A stretch of DNA of 64,000 nucleotides, from the NCBI GenBank assembly GCA_019637695.1, contig JAHBVG010000010.1, forward strand, positions 43,666 through 107,665, written 5' to 3'. The DNA comes from Caldilineaceae bacterium (GTDB lineage: Bacteria; Chloroflexota; Anaerolineae; Caldilineales; Caldilineaceae). The notes below the pieces were generated by a model. It did not search any database and was not told the DNA's origin. It saw nothing but the letters and a program-made list of their open reading frames with translations. Shown piece by piece: positions 28,074-36,184 of this stretch; within the stretch, counting starts at the first letter, position 1; each line of letters opens with the position of its first letter. The translations under genes were made by a program, and so were the position numbers.

Positions 28074-28101
28074 TTGACAAGAACGCCCGATCGGGTACAC
28101 T
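28074..28101 (+). promoter_or_regulatory. Strong sigma-70-type promoter of the Rpn gene with palindromic spacer
   Basis: TTGACA at 28074-28079 and TACACT at 28096-28101 are separated by 16 bases. The spacer contains the palindrome CCCGATCGGG (28086-28095), a candidate operator. AAGGAGG and the ATG follow at 28108-28121. Confidence 0.75.
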
Positions 28102-28118
28102 GCCGTTAAGGAGGCAAC

Positions 28119-28751
28119 ATGACGACCATCCACGACAGCGGGTATAAGATCCTCTTCTCAAATCGCACAATCTTTCGGCAATTGATGGAGACCTTTGTCG
28201 ACCAGCCGTGGGTGGCCCAACTCGACTTTGACCACGCTGAGACGGTGGATAAGTCCTTTGTGAGCGAGCACTACAAGGCGACCGAGAGCGATCTCATTTA
28301 TCGGCTGCCGTGGGGCGAGGATGAACTCTATGTCTACGTACTCATTGAGTTTCAATCCACGGTAGACCGGTGGATGGCGTTGCGCATGCTCAACTACGTC
28401 ACCAATTTCTACATGGATTGGGTCAAGGCGCATGCGGAAGCGCGCAAAGTGCCACCGCTCTTTCCGTTGTTATTGTATAATGGAGATGCCCGTTGGTCCG
28501 CCGCACAGACGATGGCCGAGTTGGTCGAATCCGAACCGAGTCTGGGCGACTATGCCATCGGCTTTCGCTACTTCAAACTGGCTGCCAACGAGTTCAGCCG
28601 TCAGCAGTTGGTGGGCATCAGCAACATCGTCTCCACGCTATTTCTAGCTGAGTCCAAGCCCGATATGAATCTGCTCCTCGATCAGTTTCTGGTATTGTTT
28701 GAAGAGGGAGAAGACAAGGAAGCTATCTCTACCTTATTGAACTGGTTTTGA
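28119..28751 (+). CDS. Rpn/YhgA-type PD-(D/E)xK nuclease domain, ended by an in-frame TGA
   Basis: 210 residues with an excellent ribosome-binding site (AAGGAGG five bases before the ATG). The sequence matches the Rpn (recombination-promoting nuclease, Transposase_31/YhgA-like) family: an N-terminal HDSGYKILFSN segment, then the nuclease core with ESDLIYRL and YVLIEFQSTVD, whose E-x-Q takes the place of the usual catalytic E-x-K/Q. The frame stops with TGA at 28749-28751, but the same frame continues with family-typical sequence (QLAIHGRVNPEDYA) into the repeat region. A CGA to TGA change would explain this. Either the toxin is truncated, TGA is read through (the next base is C, a leaky context), or it is a pseudogene. 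Confidence 0.75.
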   Translation: MTTIHDSGYKILFSNRTIFRQLMETFVDQPWVAQLDFDHAETVDKSFVSEHYKATESDLIYRLPWGEDELYVYVLIEFQSTVDRWMALRMLNYVTNFYMDWVKAHAEARKVPPLFPLLLYNGDARWSAAQTMAELVESEPSLGDYAIGFRYFKLAANEFSRQQLVGISNIVSTLFLAESKPDMNLLLDQFLVLFEEGEDKEAISTLLNWF

Positions 28752-28835
28752 CAGTTGGCGATCCATGGGCGGGTGAACCCGGAAGACTACGCTTCGCTTG
28801 CCGAAGTCTACCGTTCTGTAGAGGAGGTAAAAGGT

Positions 28836-29156
28836 ATGTTGCAGAAGACATTTGAACACTGGTATCAAGAGGCTCGTGAGAAAGGCCATGCGGAAGGCCA
28901 TGAAAAAGGTCGGGAAGAAGGCATCGCAGAAGGTCGAGAAGAAGGTCGAGAAGAAGGTCGAGAAGAAGGTCGAGAAGAAGGTCGAGAAGAAGGTCGAGAA
29001 GAAGGCATCGCTGAAGGCGCGCACCGTCGCGCGCTTGAGATCGCCCGTGCGATGATGGCCCGCGGCATTGATATCGCCACCATCGCGGACATTACTGGCG
29101 TGGACGCAGCCGAACTCGCCGCGCCAAAGGAGACGCCCGAAGATGATGAAGCGTGA
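28836..29156 (+). CDS. C-terminal Rpn segment with REEG repeats, probable separate small protein (RpnS-like)
   Basis: 106 residues in the same frame as the upstream nuclease domain. AGGAGGT (28822-28828) lies seven bases before ATG 28836, as strong a site as that of the full gene. The product is a charged helix with six REEG units (12-base DNA repeats), then a helical tail ending in a sequence like a small helix-turn-helix (ALEIARAMMARGIDIATIADITGV). In E. coli, Rpn genes have been reported to encode an intragenic C-terminal antitoxin (RpnS) from an internal start, with variable four-residue repeats. This arrangement fits that model well, though the in-frame TGA upstream is unusual. Confidence 0.6.
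   Translation: MLQKTFEHWYQEAREKGHAEGHEKGREEGIAEGREEGREEGREEGREEGREEGREEGIAEGAHRRALEIARAMMARGIDIATIADITGVDAAELAAPKETPEDDEA
28932..29003 (+). repeat. Six exact 12-bp tandem repeats (GGTCGAGAAGAA)
   Basis: Six consecutive copies encode (G)REEG units. The units are identical at the DNA level, so copy number may vary by slippage in steps of four residues without a frameshift. Confidence 0.9.
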
Positions 29157-29177
29157 TTAGGATTGACTGACATCAAC

Positions 29178-29220
29178 AAACTGCCCAGATGAGGACTAAT
29201 TACTCGGCTGGGCAGTTTTG
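29178..29220 (+). terminator. Terminator after the Rpn locus
   Basis: A perfect 11-bp stem AAACTGCCCAG / CTGGGCAGTTT with a 19-base loop, ending in TTTTG, 21 bases after the stop codon at 29156. Confidence 0.75.
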
Positions 29221-29280
29221 CTTGTTATCCCGCCCCCTGTGCTATCCTGCTCCTTGCAACCTGCAAACCTACCATCCGCC

Positions 29281-32200
29281 ATGAAACTCACTGCCGATCT
29301 CCACATCCATTCCCATTACTCCCGCGCCACCAGCAAGGATCTCACCTTTGAGCATTTGTGGAAGTGGGCGCAGATCAAGGGCGTCCACATCGTCGGCACG
29401 GGGGACATTGCCCATCCTGGCTGGCTGCGCGAGATGCGCGAGAAACTCGAACCCGCCGAGGAGGGCCTCTTCCGCCTCAAGGATGAAATCGCCGCGGCCA
29501 TGCGTCCTGACGTGCCGGCGGCCTGCCAGGGGAGGGTGCGCTTTCTGCTCGCTGGCGAGATCAGCAACATCTACAAACGACATGACGCCGTGCGCAAGGT
29601 CCACAACGTCATCTTCGCGCCCTCCCTCGCCGCAGTGGAAAAGATTCAGACCGCGCTGGAGAAGATCGGCAACATCCGCGCCGACGGTCGCCCCATCCTC
29701 GGCCTGGACAGCCGCGATCTGTTGGAGATCATCCTCGGCGTGGACGAACGCTGCCATCTCATCCCTGCACACATCTGGACGCCCTGGTTTTCCATGCTCG
29801 GCTCCAAGTCGGGCTTCGATTCGGTGGAAGAATGCTTCGGCGATCTCACGCCCTACATCTTCGCCGTGGAGACCGGCCTCTCGTCGGATCCGCCCATGAA
29901 TTGGCGCGTCTCCGATCTGGATCGCTATACTCTTGTCTCCAATTCAGACGCCCATTCGCCGCAGAAATTGGGGCGCGAGGCCACCCTCTTCGACATCGAG
30001 TTAGGCTACGACGCCCTCTTTGACGCCTTGCGCAGCGGCGACCCGGCCCACTTCCTCGGCACGGTGGAGTTCTTCCCCGAGGAGGGCAAATACCACATGG
30101 ACGGCCACCGCAAGTGCAACGTCTGCTGGCATCCGCAGACCACCCGATCTCACAGCGGACGCTGCACCGTCTGCGGCAAACCGGTGACCGTTGGCGTCAT
30201 GCATCGCGTGGAAGCGCTGGCGGATCGGCCCGAAGGCGAGCGTCCTCCGCGCACCCATCCCTTCCACAGCCTGATTCCCCTGCCCGAAATTTTGGCGGAG
30301 GTCCACAAGGTCGGCGTCAACAGCAAGAGTGTGCAGGCCGAATACCTCAAACTGCTGGCTCGCCTCGGCCCCGAACTCGACATCCTGCGCTATCTGCCGC
30401 TGGAAGAGATCGCCGCCGCGGGCGGTGAACCCCTCGCCGCAGGGATCGGACGCATGCGCCAGGGCCAGATCAGCGCCGATCCGGGCTATGATGGCGAATA
30501 CGGCGTGGTCCGCGTGCTGGGCGGAGCGGCGAGTGGGCAGATGACGCTATTTGAGGAAGAAAAGGCAAAAGGCAAAAGGCAAAGTGCAAAAGTGGTCGAG
30601 CGACCAGCCTCGTATCAAGAAACTCCCATCACCGCCGACCTCAGCAGCGCAATATCACCTCTGCCTCAGTCCCCAGTCTCCAGTCCCCAGTCCCCAGTCC
30701 CCGATCTCCAGTCCCTTAATTCTGACCAACGCGCCGCCGTCCTCCACGACTCCGGTCCGCTCTTGATCGTGGCTGGGCCGGGGACGGGGAAGACGCGCAC
30801 GTTGACGGCGCGGATCGCCTATGGGGTGACCGAACGGGGCGCTGCGCCGGAAGCGGCGCTGGCGATCACCTTCACCAACAAAGCCGCCGAGGAGATGGCC
30901 GAACGACTGGATGCGCTGCTGGGCGAGGAGCGGGCCGGGCGCGTCACCGTCAAGACCTTCCACGCGCTGGGCGCGCAGATCCTGCATGAGTGGGGGGAGC
31001 GCGTGGGTTTGAGCGCGGAGTTTGCCATCCTCGGCGACGAGGATCGGGCGCTGATCCTGCGCCGCGCCTGCCCTGATCTGAGCGAGAGCGAGGTCGCTGC
31101 GGCGTTGGAGCAAATCTCCACGGCCAAGAACGAACTCTACTTTGTGGATGATGGGGGATCTCTCGTGCGCCTCATCGATTCTGCTGAGGATGCGCCCCTG
31201 TGGATGGCGAATTTTGGCGAAATCTACCGCCGCTACGAGGAGGCGCTGCGCCAGAGCAACGCCCTCGACTTCGACCATCTCATCCTGCGCACGGTGCGTC
31301 TCTGCCAGGATCACGCCGATGTGCTTGAAGCACTGCGCCATCGTTTTCGCCACATTTCGGTGGACGAATATCAAGATCTGAACCTGGCGCAGTATTGGCT
31401 GCTGCGCCTCCTGGCTGGGGATGGGCGCAATCTCTGCGTCATCGGCGACCCCGATCAGGCCATCTACGGCTTCCGCGGGGCCGATCACCGCTACTTTCAT
31501 CGCTTTGAGCAGGACTACCCCGGCGCCACGCGCTTGAGCCTGCGCCGCAACTATCGATCCGCGGCGGCGATCCTCGCGGCGGCGACCGACGTCATCGCCA
31601 AAAATCCGGATCGAGCGGAACTCTCACCTCTGGCCGAGTTCGCCGATCAGGTGAAACTCAATCTCTACACCGCGCCCACCGACAGCGCCGAGGCCGAGTA
31701 CGTCGTCCACCAGATCGAGGAGCTGGTGGGCGGCACCAGCTATTTCTCGCTCGATTCGGGCCGCGTGGCCGATGAGACGCGCCCGGTCGAGCGATCCTTT
31801 GCCGATTTTGCAGTACTCTATCGCCTCAACGCCCAGAGCCGTCCGCTGCAGGAGGCGTTTGAACGGTCGGGCATCCCCTATCAGATCGTCGGGCAGCGCT
31901 CTTTTTATGCGCAGAAAGGGGTACGGGCAATCCTAGATCTGTTCTGGCTGTGGACGAATCCGCGATCCCGTGTGCACTGGGAGCGGGTATTGACCGTGGA
32001 CCGCAGACCGCCGGCGGCAGCGACAGTAGCTGAGGTGACGGCAATCTTTGCTGGGGCAGATCGGGGCATGATCGATGGGTTGGGGCGGGCGCTTTACGCG
32101 AATGGGCTGACCGTTGCCCAACGGGATCGGGTCATGGCGTTGACCTCGCTCTATCAACAGTGGCAGAACCATCCCGTGCTGATCGAGCGGATCGAAATGG

Positions 32201-32691
32201 CGGAGCGCTTTTGGACTGAGCAGGGATCGGCGGCCTTGTCCGAGGAAGATCGACGGCGGCTGCTGGGGCGGGCGTTCTCGTTTGGCGAGCGTGTGACCGA
32301 CTTTCTGGTTTCGACGGCGTTGCAAGGGGAAGGGGACGACTACGATCCTCGCGCCGACCGGGTGACGTTGACGACGATCCACGCCGCCAAGGGGCTGGAA
32401 TTCCCTGTAGTCTTTGTGGTGGGCTGCGAAGCAGGGATCACGCCCTATCTGCCTGCCAATCGCAAGGTTGACCTGGCCGAGGAGCGCCGACTCTTTTATG
32501 TGGCAATAACCCGCGCCGGGCGCAAACTCATCCTCACCCATGCGCGCCGTCGCGTCCTCTACGGGCAAGCGATGGAGAACAACCTTTCCCCCTTCGTCGA
32601 GGACATCGAAGAGGCGCTGCTTGAATTGCGTCAGGCCCAGGCTCGTCCTCGCCCCAAAGCGGCGGAAAACGTTCAACTTAGTCTATTCTGA
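29281..32691 (+). CDS. Endonuclease Q-like PHP domain fused to a UvrD/PcrA helicase
   Basis: 1136 residues from ATG 29281, where the conserved PHP start ADLHIHSHYS begins. Residues 1-415 match endonuclease Q (TIGR00375 type): PHP metal motifs (HIHSHYS, GTGDIAHPGW, SNSDAHSP) and a four-cysteine zinc site (CNVCWHP, CTVCGKP). EndoQ nicks DNA 5' of deaminated bases. QMTLF (residues 420-424) resembles a sliding-clamp-binding motif. A linker of about 60 residues is encoded by heptamer DNA repeats. A complete SF1A helicase follows: AGPGTGKTRTL, DEYQDLN, GDPDQAIYGFRGAD, TIHAAKGLEFPVV, RRLFYVAITRA. The protein ends in QLSLF, the canonical clamp motif. I infer a damage-specific nick-and-unwind repair enzyme. 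Confidence 0.88.
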   Translation: MKLTADLHIHSHYSRATSKDLTFEHLWKWAQIKGVHIVGTGDIAHPGWLREMREKLEPAEEGLFRLKDEIAAAMRPDVPAACQGRVRFLLAGEISNIYKRHDAVRKVHNVIFAPSLAAVEKIQTALEKIGNIRADGRPILGLDSRDLLEIILGVDERCHLIPAHIWTPWFSMLGSKSGFDSVEECFGDLTPYIFAVETGLSSDPPMNWRVSDLDRYTLVSNSDAHSPQKLGREATLFDIELGYDALFDALRSGDPAHFLGTVEFFPEEGKYHMDGHRKCNVCWHPQTTRSHSGRCTVCGKPVTVGVMHRVEALADRPEGERPPRTHPFHSLIPLPEILAEVHKVGVNSKSVQAEYLKLLARLGPELDILRYLPLEEIAAAGGEPLAAGIGRMRQGQISADPGYDGEYGVVRVLGGAASGQMTLFEEEKAKGKRQSAKVVERPASYQETPITADLSSAISPLPQSPVSSPQSPVPDLQSLNSDQRAAVLHDSGPLLIVAGPGTGKTRTLTARIAYGVTERGAAPEAALAITFTNKAAEEMAERLDALLGEERAGRVTVKTFHALGAQILHEWGERVGLSAEFAILGDEDRALILRRACPDLSESEVAAALEQISTAKNELYFVDDGGSLVRLIDSAEDAPLWMANFGEIYRRYEEALRQSNALDFDHLILRTVRLCQDHADVLEALRHRFRHISVDEYQDLNLAQYWLLRLLAGDGRNLCVIGDPDQAIYGFRGADHRYFHRFEQDYPGATRLSLRRNYRSAAAILAAATDVIAKNPDRAELSPLAEFADQVKLNLYTAPTDSAEAEYVVHQIEELVGGTSYFSLDSGRVADETRPVERSFADFAVLYRLNAQSRPLQEAFERSGIPYQIVGQRSFYAQKGVRAILDLFWLWTNPRSRVHWERVLTVDRRPPAAATVAEVTAIFAGADRGMIDGLGRALYANGLTVAQRDRVMALTSLYQQWQNHPVLIERIEMAERFWTEQGSAALSEEDRRRLLGRAFSFGERVTDFLVSTALQGEGDDYDPRADRVTLTTIHAAKGLEFPVVFVVGCEAGITPYLPANRKVDLAEERRLFYVAITRAGRKLILTHARRRVLYGQAMENNLSPFVEDIEEALLELRQAQARPRPKAAENVQLSLF
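30556..30717 (+). repeat. Heptamer repeats forming the linker of the EndoQ-UvrD protein
   Basis: CAAAAGG units (30564-30596) and CAGTCCC units (about 30666-30715) lie between the two domains. Because seven-base units repeat every 21 bases, they encode a seven-residue periodic peptide (QSPVSSPQSPVPD). The same units occur in non-coding DNA at 18518-18545 and 35930-35945. Confidence 0.85.
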
Positions 32692-32711
32692 GAAAGCAGA
32701 GAGTGAGGAGA

Positions 32712-32777
32712 AATCGAACGCGGATCGGGCGGATCTTCCAGATGAATCCGGTTTTCCCGCTCGATCCGCGTTCGATT
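32712..32777. terminator. Bidirectional terminator between convergent genes
   Basis: A perfect 16-bp inverted repeat AATCGAACGCGGATCG / CGATCCGCGTTCGATT (32712-32727, 32762-32777) with a 34-base loop, lying between the helicase stop (32691) and the bactofilin-like stop (32780). Followed by ATTTAT on the plus strand. Confidence 0.75.
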
Positions 32778-32779
32778 AT

Positions 32780-34312
32780 TTATCCTTGTTCGGCAAGATC
32801 TGCGGCCTGTTCTCGCAGTTGATCACGGATCACTCGTTCGGGCGCCCAACCTACGATGGCGGCGATCTCTTCGGGTGATGTGGCGGCAAGCTGCCGATAG
32901 GTGGTGATACCTGCGGCCAGCAGTTTGCGGTTAAAGGCGGGACCAATACCGCGGATCTTGAGGAAGTCGTCGGGATTGGCGGCCATCCCCGCGCCCTGGC
33001 GCAGTTGATGGCGTTCCTCGTCGCTCAGTCCCAATTCTTCGCCGGTCAAAAAGCCACTCTCTTCATCGACAACGGGCCTCTCAACCACAGGCGCTTCGTC
33101 TTCGGGGGCAATGCCGGTCGCCGTCGTCTCGGCGACTACCGAGTAGTTCTCTGTTGGTGTTTCGACTACTGGGACATCCACCGGTTGGCGCACGACCGTC
33201 ACAGCGGAACCAGACGGCGGCGTACCCGGCGATGCGGGGCCATCTCCCCTTGATCCGCCGCTCCACGCGCCGCCGCTAAAGTTCGAGCGTCGGGCAAGAT
33301 AGACCAGCACCGCGCCTACACCTGTGGAACCAAGCAGCACAGCCACAATCAAGCCCAGACAAGGCAGCAGACTCCAGGCAAAGAACGAGATCCCCGTCAG
33401 CAGCAGCGCGCCCAACGTCACAGGGATCAGCGGGTGAAGTTGCGGACCTGAGCGTTGGCTGATGATTTCCGCGATCCGCTCACCCAGCCACATGGCGATC
33501 ACTGCCCAGCCGACCAGGGCCACAATCGCTAGCAGACCCCACAACAGCAGCGAAAATGGGATCAAACAGACGGTGATGAAGAGCAGCCCACCGACCATCA
33601 GCGTCGCCAATGAGACGACAAGACCGACGGCGAAGCTCAAGGCTGGCTGGTCAACGCCCGTCTGTCGGATCTCTCGCAGCGGTTTCGGGAAGAGCCAGGC
33701 GAGCAATACCACAAGGCCAGTAACCAGCAGTGTCCACAGGACAGCCTGGAGCAGGCGGAATAAGAAAACCAGAATCCAGGGGCGCTGGGGCTGATTGACG
33801 CGCACTGTTACCTCTGGCGTGGCGCGCTCATTCGCACGTTCCTGGATCTGTGTACGTGGGCCGCCGACAAAGTTGCCGCCGATGAAGGCATTGGGCGCAC
33901 GGGTCAGTCGGCCCCCCACCACGCTTACATCACCGGTCACTCGGGCCGTATCTCTGAGATCGACGTTGCCGCCGATCACGGCCAGATCACCGTCCAGCGT
34001 GCCTGCCAGTGTCACATTGCCGCTGAGGACCGAGAGATCCCCGCGGATGGCGCCACCTTCCTCAATGACAACATTGCCGCGGAAGACTGTCACATTTTCC
34101 GCGATTGTCTGGCCCGATTCGACAAGTAGATCGTTGTTGAAGATCTGCTGATCGGGGCTGAAAATGGCAGTCTCAAGAGGACGCATCCCCGTTGTTCTAC
34201 CCGCAGGACCGTCATCCGCCAGCGCTGCCGGGGAAAAGAGAATTCCTAAAGTCGCCAACGTCATCACGATGGCGGCCAGAAACCAGATTCGATTTTCGGA
34301 AAGACGTTTCAT
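32780..34312 (-). CDS. Bactofilin-like membrane protein with C-terminal helix-hairpin-helix domain
   Basis: 510 residues from ATG 34312. After an N-terminal signal or membrane segment (WFLAAIVMTLATLGILFSPAALA), residues about 50-145 form beta-helix turns of the polymer-forming bactofilin type (FRGNVVIEEGGAIRGDLSV, LSGNVTLAGTLDGDLAVIGG). Four to five membrane helices follow (about 175-345), then a proline- and valine-rich linker, and a C-terminal tandem helix-hairpin-helix (FLKIRGIGPAFNRKLLAAGI, then SPEEIAAIVGW). Cytosolic bactofilins polymerise; here the signal segment puts the beta-helix outside the membrane. It is the last gene of an operon with an ECF sigma factor and its zinc-finger anti-sigma factor, so it may be part of the envelope response they control. 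Confidence 0.75.
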   Translation of the reverse strand: MKRLSENRIWFLAAIVMTLATLGILFSPAALADDGPAGRTTGMRPLETAIFSPDQQIFNNDLLVESGQTIAENVTVFRGNVVIEEGGAIRGDLSVLSGNVTLAGTLDGDLAVIGGNVDLRDTARVTGDVSVVGGRLTRAPNAFIGGNFVGGPRTQIQERANERATPEVTVRVNQPQRPWILVFLFRLLQAVLWTLLVTGLVVLLAWLFPKPLREIRQTGVDQPALSFAVGLVVSLATLMVGGLLFITVCLIPFSLLLWGLLAIVALVGWAVIAMWLGERIAEIISQRSGPQLHPLIPVTLGALLLTGISFFAWSLLPCLGLIVAVLLGSTGVGAVLVYLARRSNFSGGAWSGGSRGDGPASPGTPPSGSAVTVVRQPVDVPVVETPTENYSVVAETTATGIAPEDEAPVVERPVVDEESGFLTGEELGLSDEERHQLRQGAGMAANPDDFLKIRGIGPAFNRKLLAAGITTYRQLAATSPEEIAAIVGWAPERVIRDQLREQAADLAEQG

Positions 34313-34396
34313 CTGGCGCTTGCCTTTCTTTGTATCAAGATGATTGCAGTCGATCGATTGGCGCCGATGCAAAGAGCATACTTCTGCACCATCTCA

Positions 34397-35011
34397 TTAC
34401 CCTGCCATCATCTCATCCTGTGTTTGCCACGGGCGCGTGCTGCGCTGCAATAAACGCGACCATGCCAGTAATGAAACGATGGCGAGCGCGACGTAACAGA
34501 CGAGCGCGCCCAGAGCCGATGGATTCTCGCTGAGGCTGATCACCATACGCCCTATCGACCCCCCGACAATTGTCAGCGTTGTCCACGCATAGGCGAGCCA
34601 GTGCAGGGTTTCAGCGAACGCGCCGATCTGATTATAGATCAAAAAGCCTAATACAATGCCAACGCCAGCCAGACCGATCCCCCAGATGATCAGGGTAAGG
34701 ACGGCCAAGAGCAGCCCAATTCGGAGATCAGGCTGTTTTTGTCCACGCGCCAGTTGCGCCTCTACCCGCTGTACAAAGTTGACGGGCGGCAATGCTATTG
34801 GCGCCATTTGGAATTGGCGATTGATGTTTTGCCAGATCTGCCACTGGCGATTGCAGGCGGCGCAGGTGGATAGATGAACGTTGAGTTCTTCTTCCTCATG
34901 CCCCTCCAGCATATTGTCTAGCGCCAGCGACATGAGCAATCCGTACTCGTCGTGGCCCTCATCTGGGTGGTTTGCTGTCTTCAATGGTGAGCCGATGGTT
35001 GTTCCGCTCAT
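34397..35011 (-). CDS. Zinc-finger anti-sigma factor, membrane anchored
   Basis: 204 residues from ATG 35011, with GAGG five to six bases upstream; a longer frame up to 35053 lacks a site. The N-terminal cytoplasmic part has the ZAS/zf-HC2 pattern (HEEEELNVHLSTCAACNRQW; His and two Cys bind zinc). Three membrane helices follow (LLLAVLTLIIWGIGLAGVGIVLGFL and two more). It would hold the ECF sigma factor encoded 78 bases upstream inactive until an envelope signal arrives. Such pairs are normally co-transcribed and autoregulated. Confidence 0.85.
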   Translation of the reverse strand: MSGTTIGSPLKTANHPDEGHDEYGLLMSLALDNMLEGHEEEELNVHLSTCAACNRQWQIWQNINRQFQMAPIALPPVNFVQRVEAQLARGQKQPDLRIGLLLAVLTLIIWGIGLAGVGIVLGFLIYNQIGAFAETLHWLAYAWTTLTIVGGSIGRMVISLSENPSALGALVCYVALAIVSLLAWSRLLQRSTRPWQTQDEMMAG

Positions 35012-35089
35012 AAAGTCCTCACTTATGGGTACATCCCGAATTACTACTGTCATCCACAGTGGTGATTGCTGACAAACTGCTTGACCCGC

Positions 35090-35746
35090 TTATCGCGGGT
35101 TCAAGATCGCCGACATGCGCAGAGGAGTGGCCTGCCGACTATCGGCTGTGCGAGCCCGCTTCGCAGTTGTCGCGCTCCTTTCCACAGGGGCAACCATTGC
35201 CTGTGACTGCTCGTAACAGTCGGCTAGTTTTTGCCGCGCCCGAAAGAGACGGCTCTTGACAGCAGCCAGACTGATCTCCATGGTCTCGGCGATCTCCTGA
35301 TAACTGTACTCGTGCCAGTAGCGCAAAACTAAAGGCGTGCGGTACTCTGGTTCCAGTTGGTTGAGGAGCGTTTGCAACTCTTTAGATTGTTCCTTGGCCA
35401 GCAGATGCTCGTCAGGGCGCAGCGTCTCGCTCTCCAAACTGAAGATCAGCGGCGTATCGTCCATGGGCAGCACCGTGACACGTCGTTTGCGCAGTCGATC
35501 AATACAGTGATGATTGGCAATCGAAAAGAGCCAGGTGCTAAATTTGTGCTCTGGATTATATTGGTGAAGACGCGTATACGCACGCAGGAAAGCTTCCTGT
35601 GCGGCGTCGGCGGCTTCCTCTGGATCGCCAAGCATTCGATAGGTCAGGTTGAAAACAGGACGCTGATAGGCATCGACCAACCGTCCAAACGCTTTCTGAT
35701 CGCCAGCCCTGGCTTCTTCGAGCCAGAGATGTTCTTGATCTGTCAT
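35090..35746 (-). CDS. ECF RNA polymerase sigma factor (SigW/RpoE-like)
   Basis: 218 residues from ATG 35746, with AAGGTATAG upstream. Region 2 includes YQRPVFNLTYRMLGDPEEAADAAQ and FSTWLFSIANHHCIDRLRKRR; region 4 includes YRTPLVLRYWHEYSYQEIAETMEISLAAVKSRLFRARQKL. A 35-residue basic tail follows. It is first in the minus-strand operon sigma / anti-sigma / bactofilin-like protein. The upstream region is filled with repeats and I cannot point to an autoregulated AAC-type promoter. Confidence 0.92.
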   Translation of the reverse strand: MTDQEHLWLEEARAGDQKAFGRLVDAYQRPVFNLTYRMLGDPEEAADAAQEAFLRAYTRLHQYNPEHKFSTWLFSIANHHCIDRLRKRRVTVLPMDDTPLIFSLESETLRPDEHLLAKEQSKELQTLLNQLEPEYRTPLVLRYWHEYSYQEIAETMEISLAAVKSRLFRARQKLADCYEQSQAMVAPVERSATTAKRARTADSRQATPLRMSAILNPR

Positions 35747-36184
35747 AGAACTATACCTTCTTTGACTGCGGCTCCGCTGTGATGCACTACGCAGAGCCTT
35801 GCGAAAAGTTTCAGGAATGTTGGGGGCTGGGGATTGGGGATCAGGTTGACAATCCCCCAATCTCTCAATCGCCTAATCGTATTGAATAAGAGATTAGGCG
35901 ATTGAGAGATTTCAGATTCTCTACCCAGTCCCCAGTCCCCAATCACTAATCACCCAATCCCCAATCGGTTTGTCCTCACTCTGAGAGTCGTTTATAATAA
36001 CCTCTTGATTACTCTAGCGGTTTAGGAAGAAAATACCTGTTCTCTGTCTGACGAACATCTGACATTCGTCTTGTCGCCTTTCCGATTTTTAGAGGATTTA
36101 TATTCGTGGGGAGACCTGGTGTGACCCCAGAGTTTTATTTTCTGTAGCCGACCGGTTCGATATTAGCCTAAAGGAAACCAGTGA
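35747..36184. repeat. Intergenic region with heptamer repeats and a perfect 20-bp foldback
   Basis: Between divergent genes. Contains GGGGATT units (about 35821-35842), a perfect 20-bp inverted repeat AATCTCTCAATCGCCTAATC (35859-35878, 35892-35911; 13-base loop), then CCCAGTC/CCCAATC units (about 35933-35966). From 35990 to 36184 nothing repeated is seen; this part probably holds the promoter of the chelatase genes, ending with AAAGGAAA before the ATG. Confidence 0.8.

Noticed and set aside
28932..29003. Possible CRISPR or DNA satellite
   Set aside because: Exact 12-bp repeats without spacers, in frame and encoding REEG units; a coding repeat of the Rpn family.
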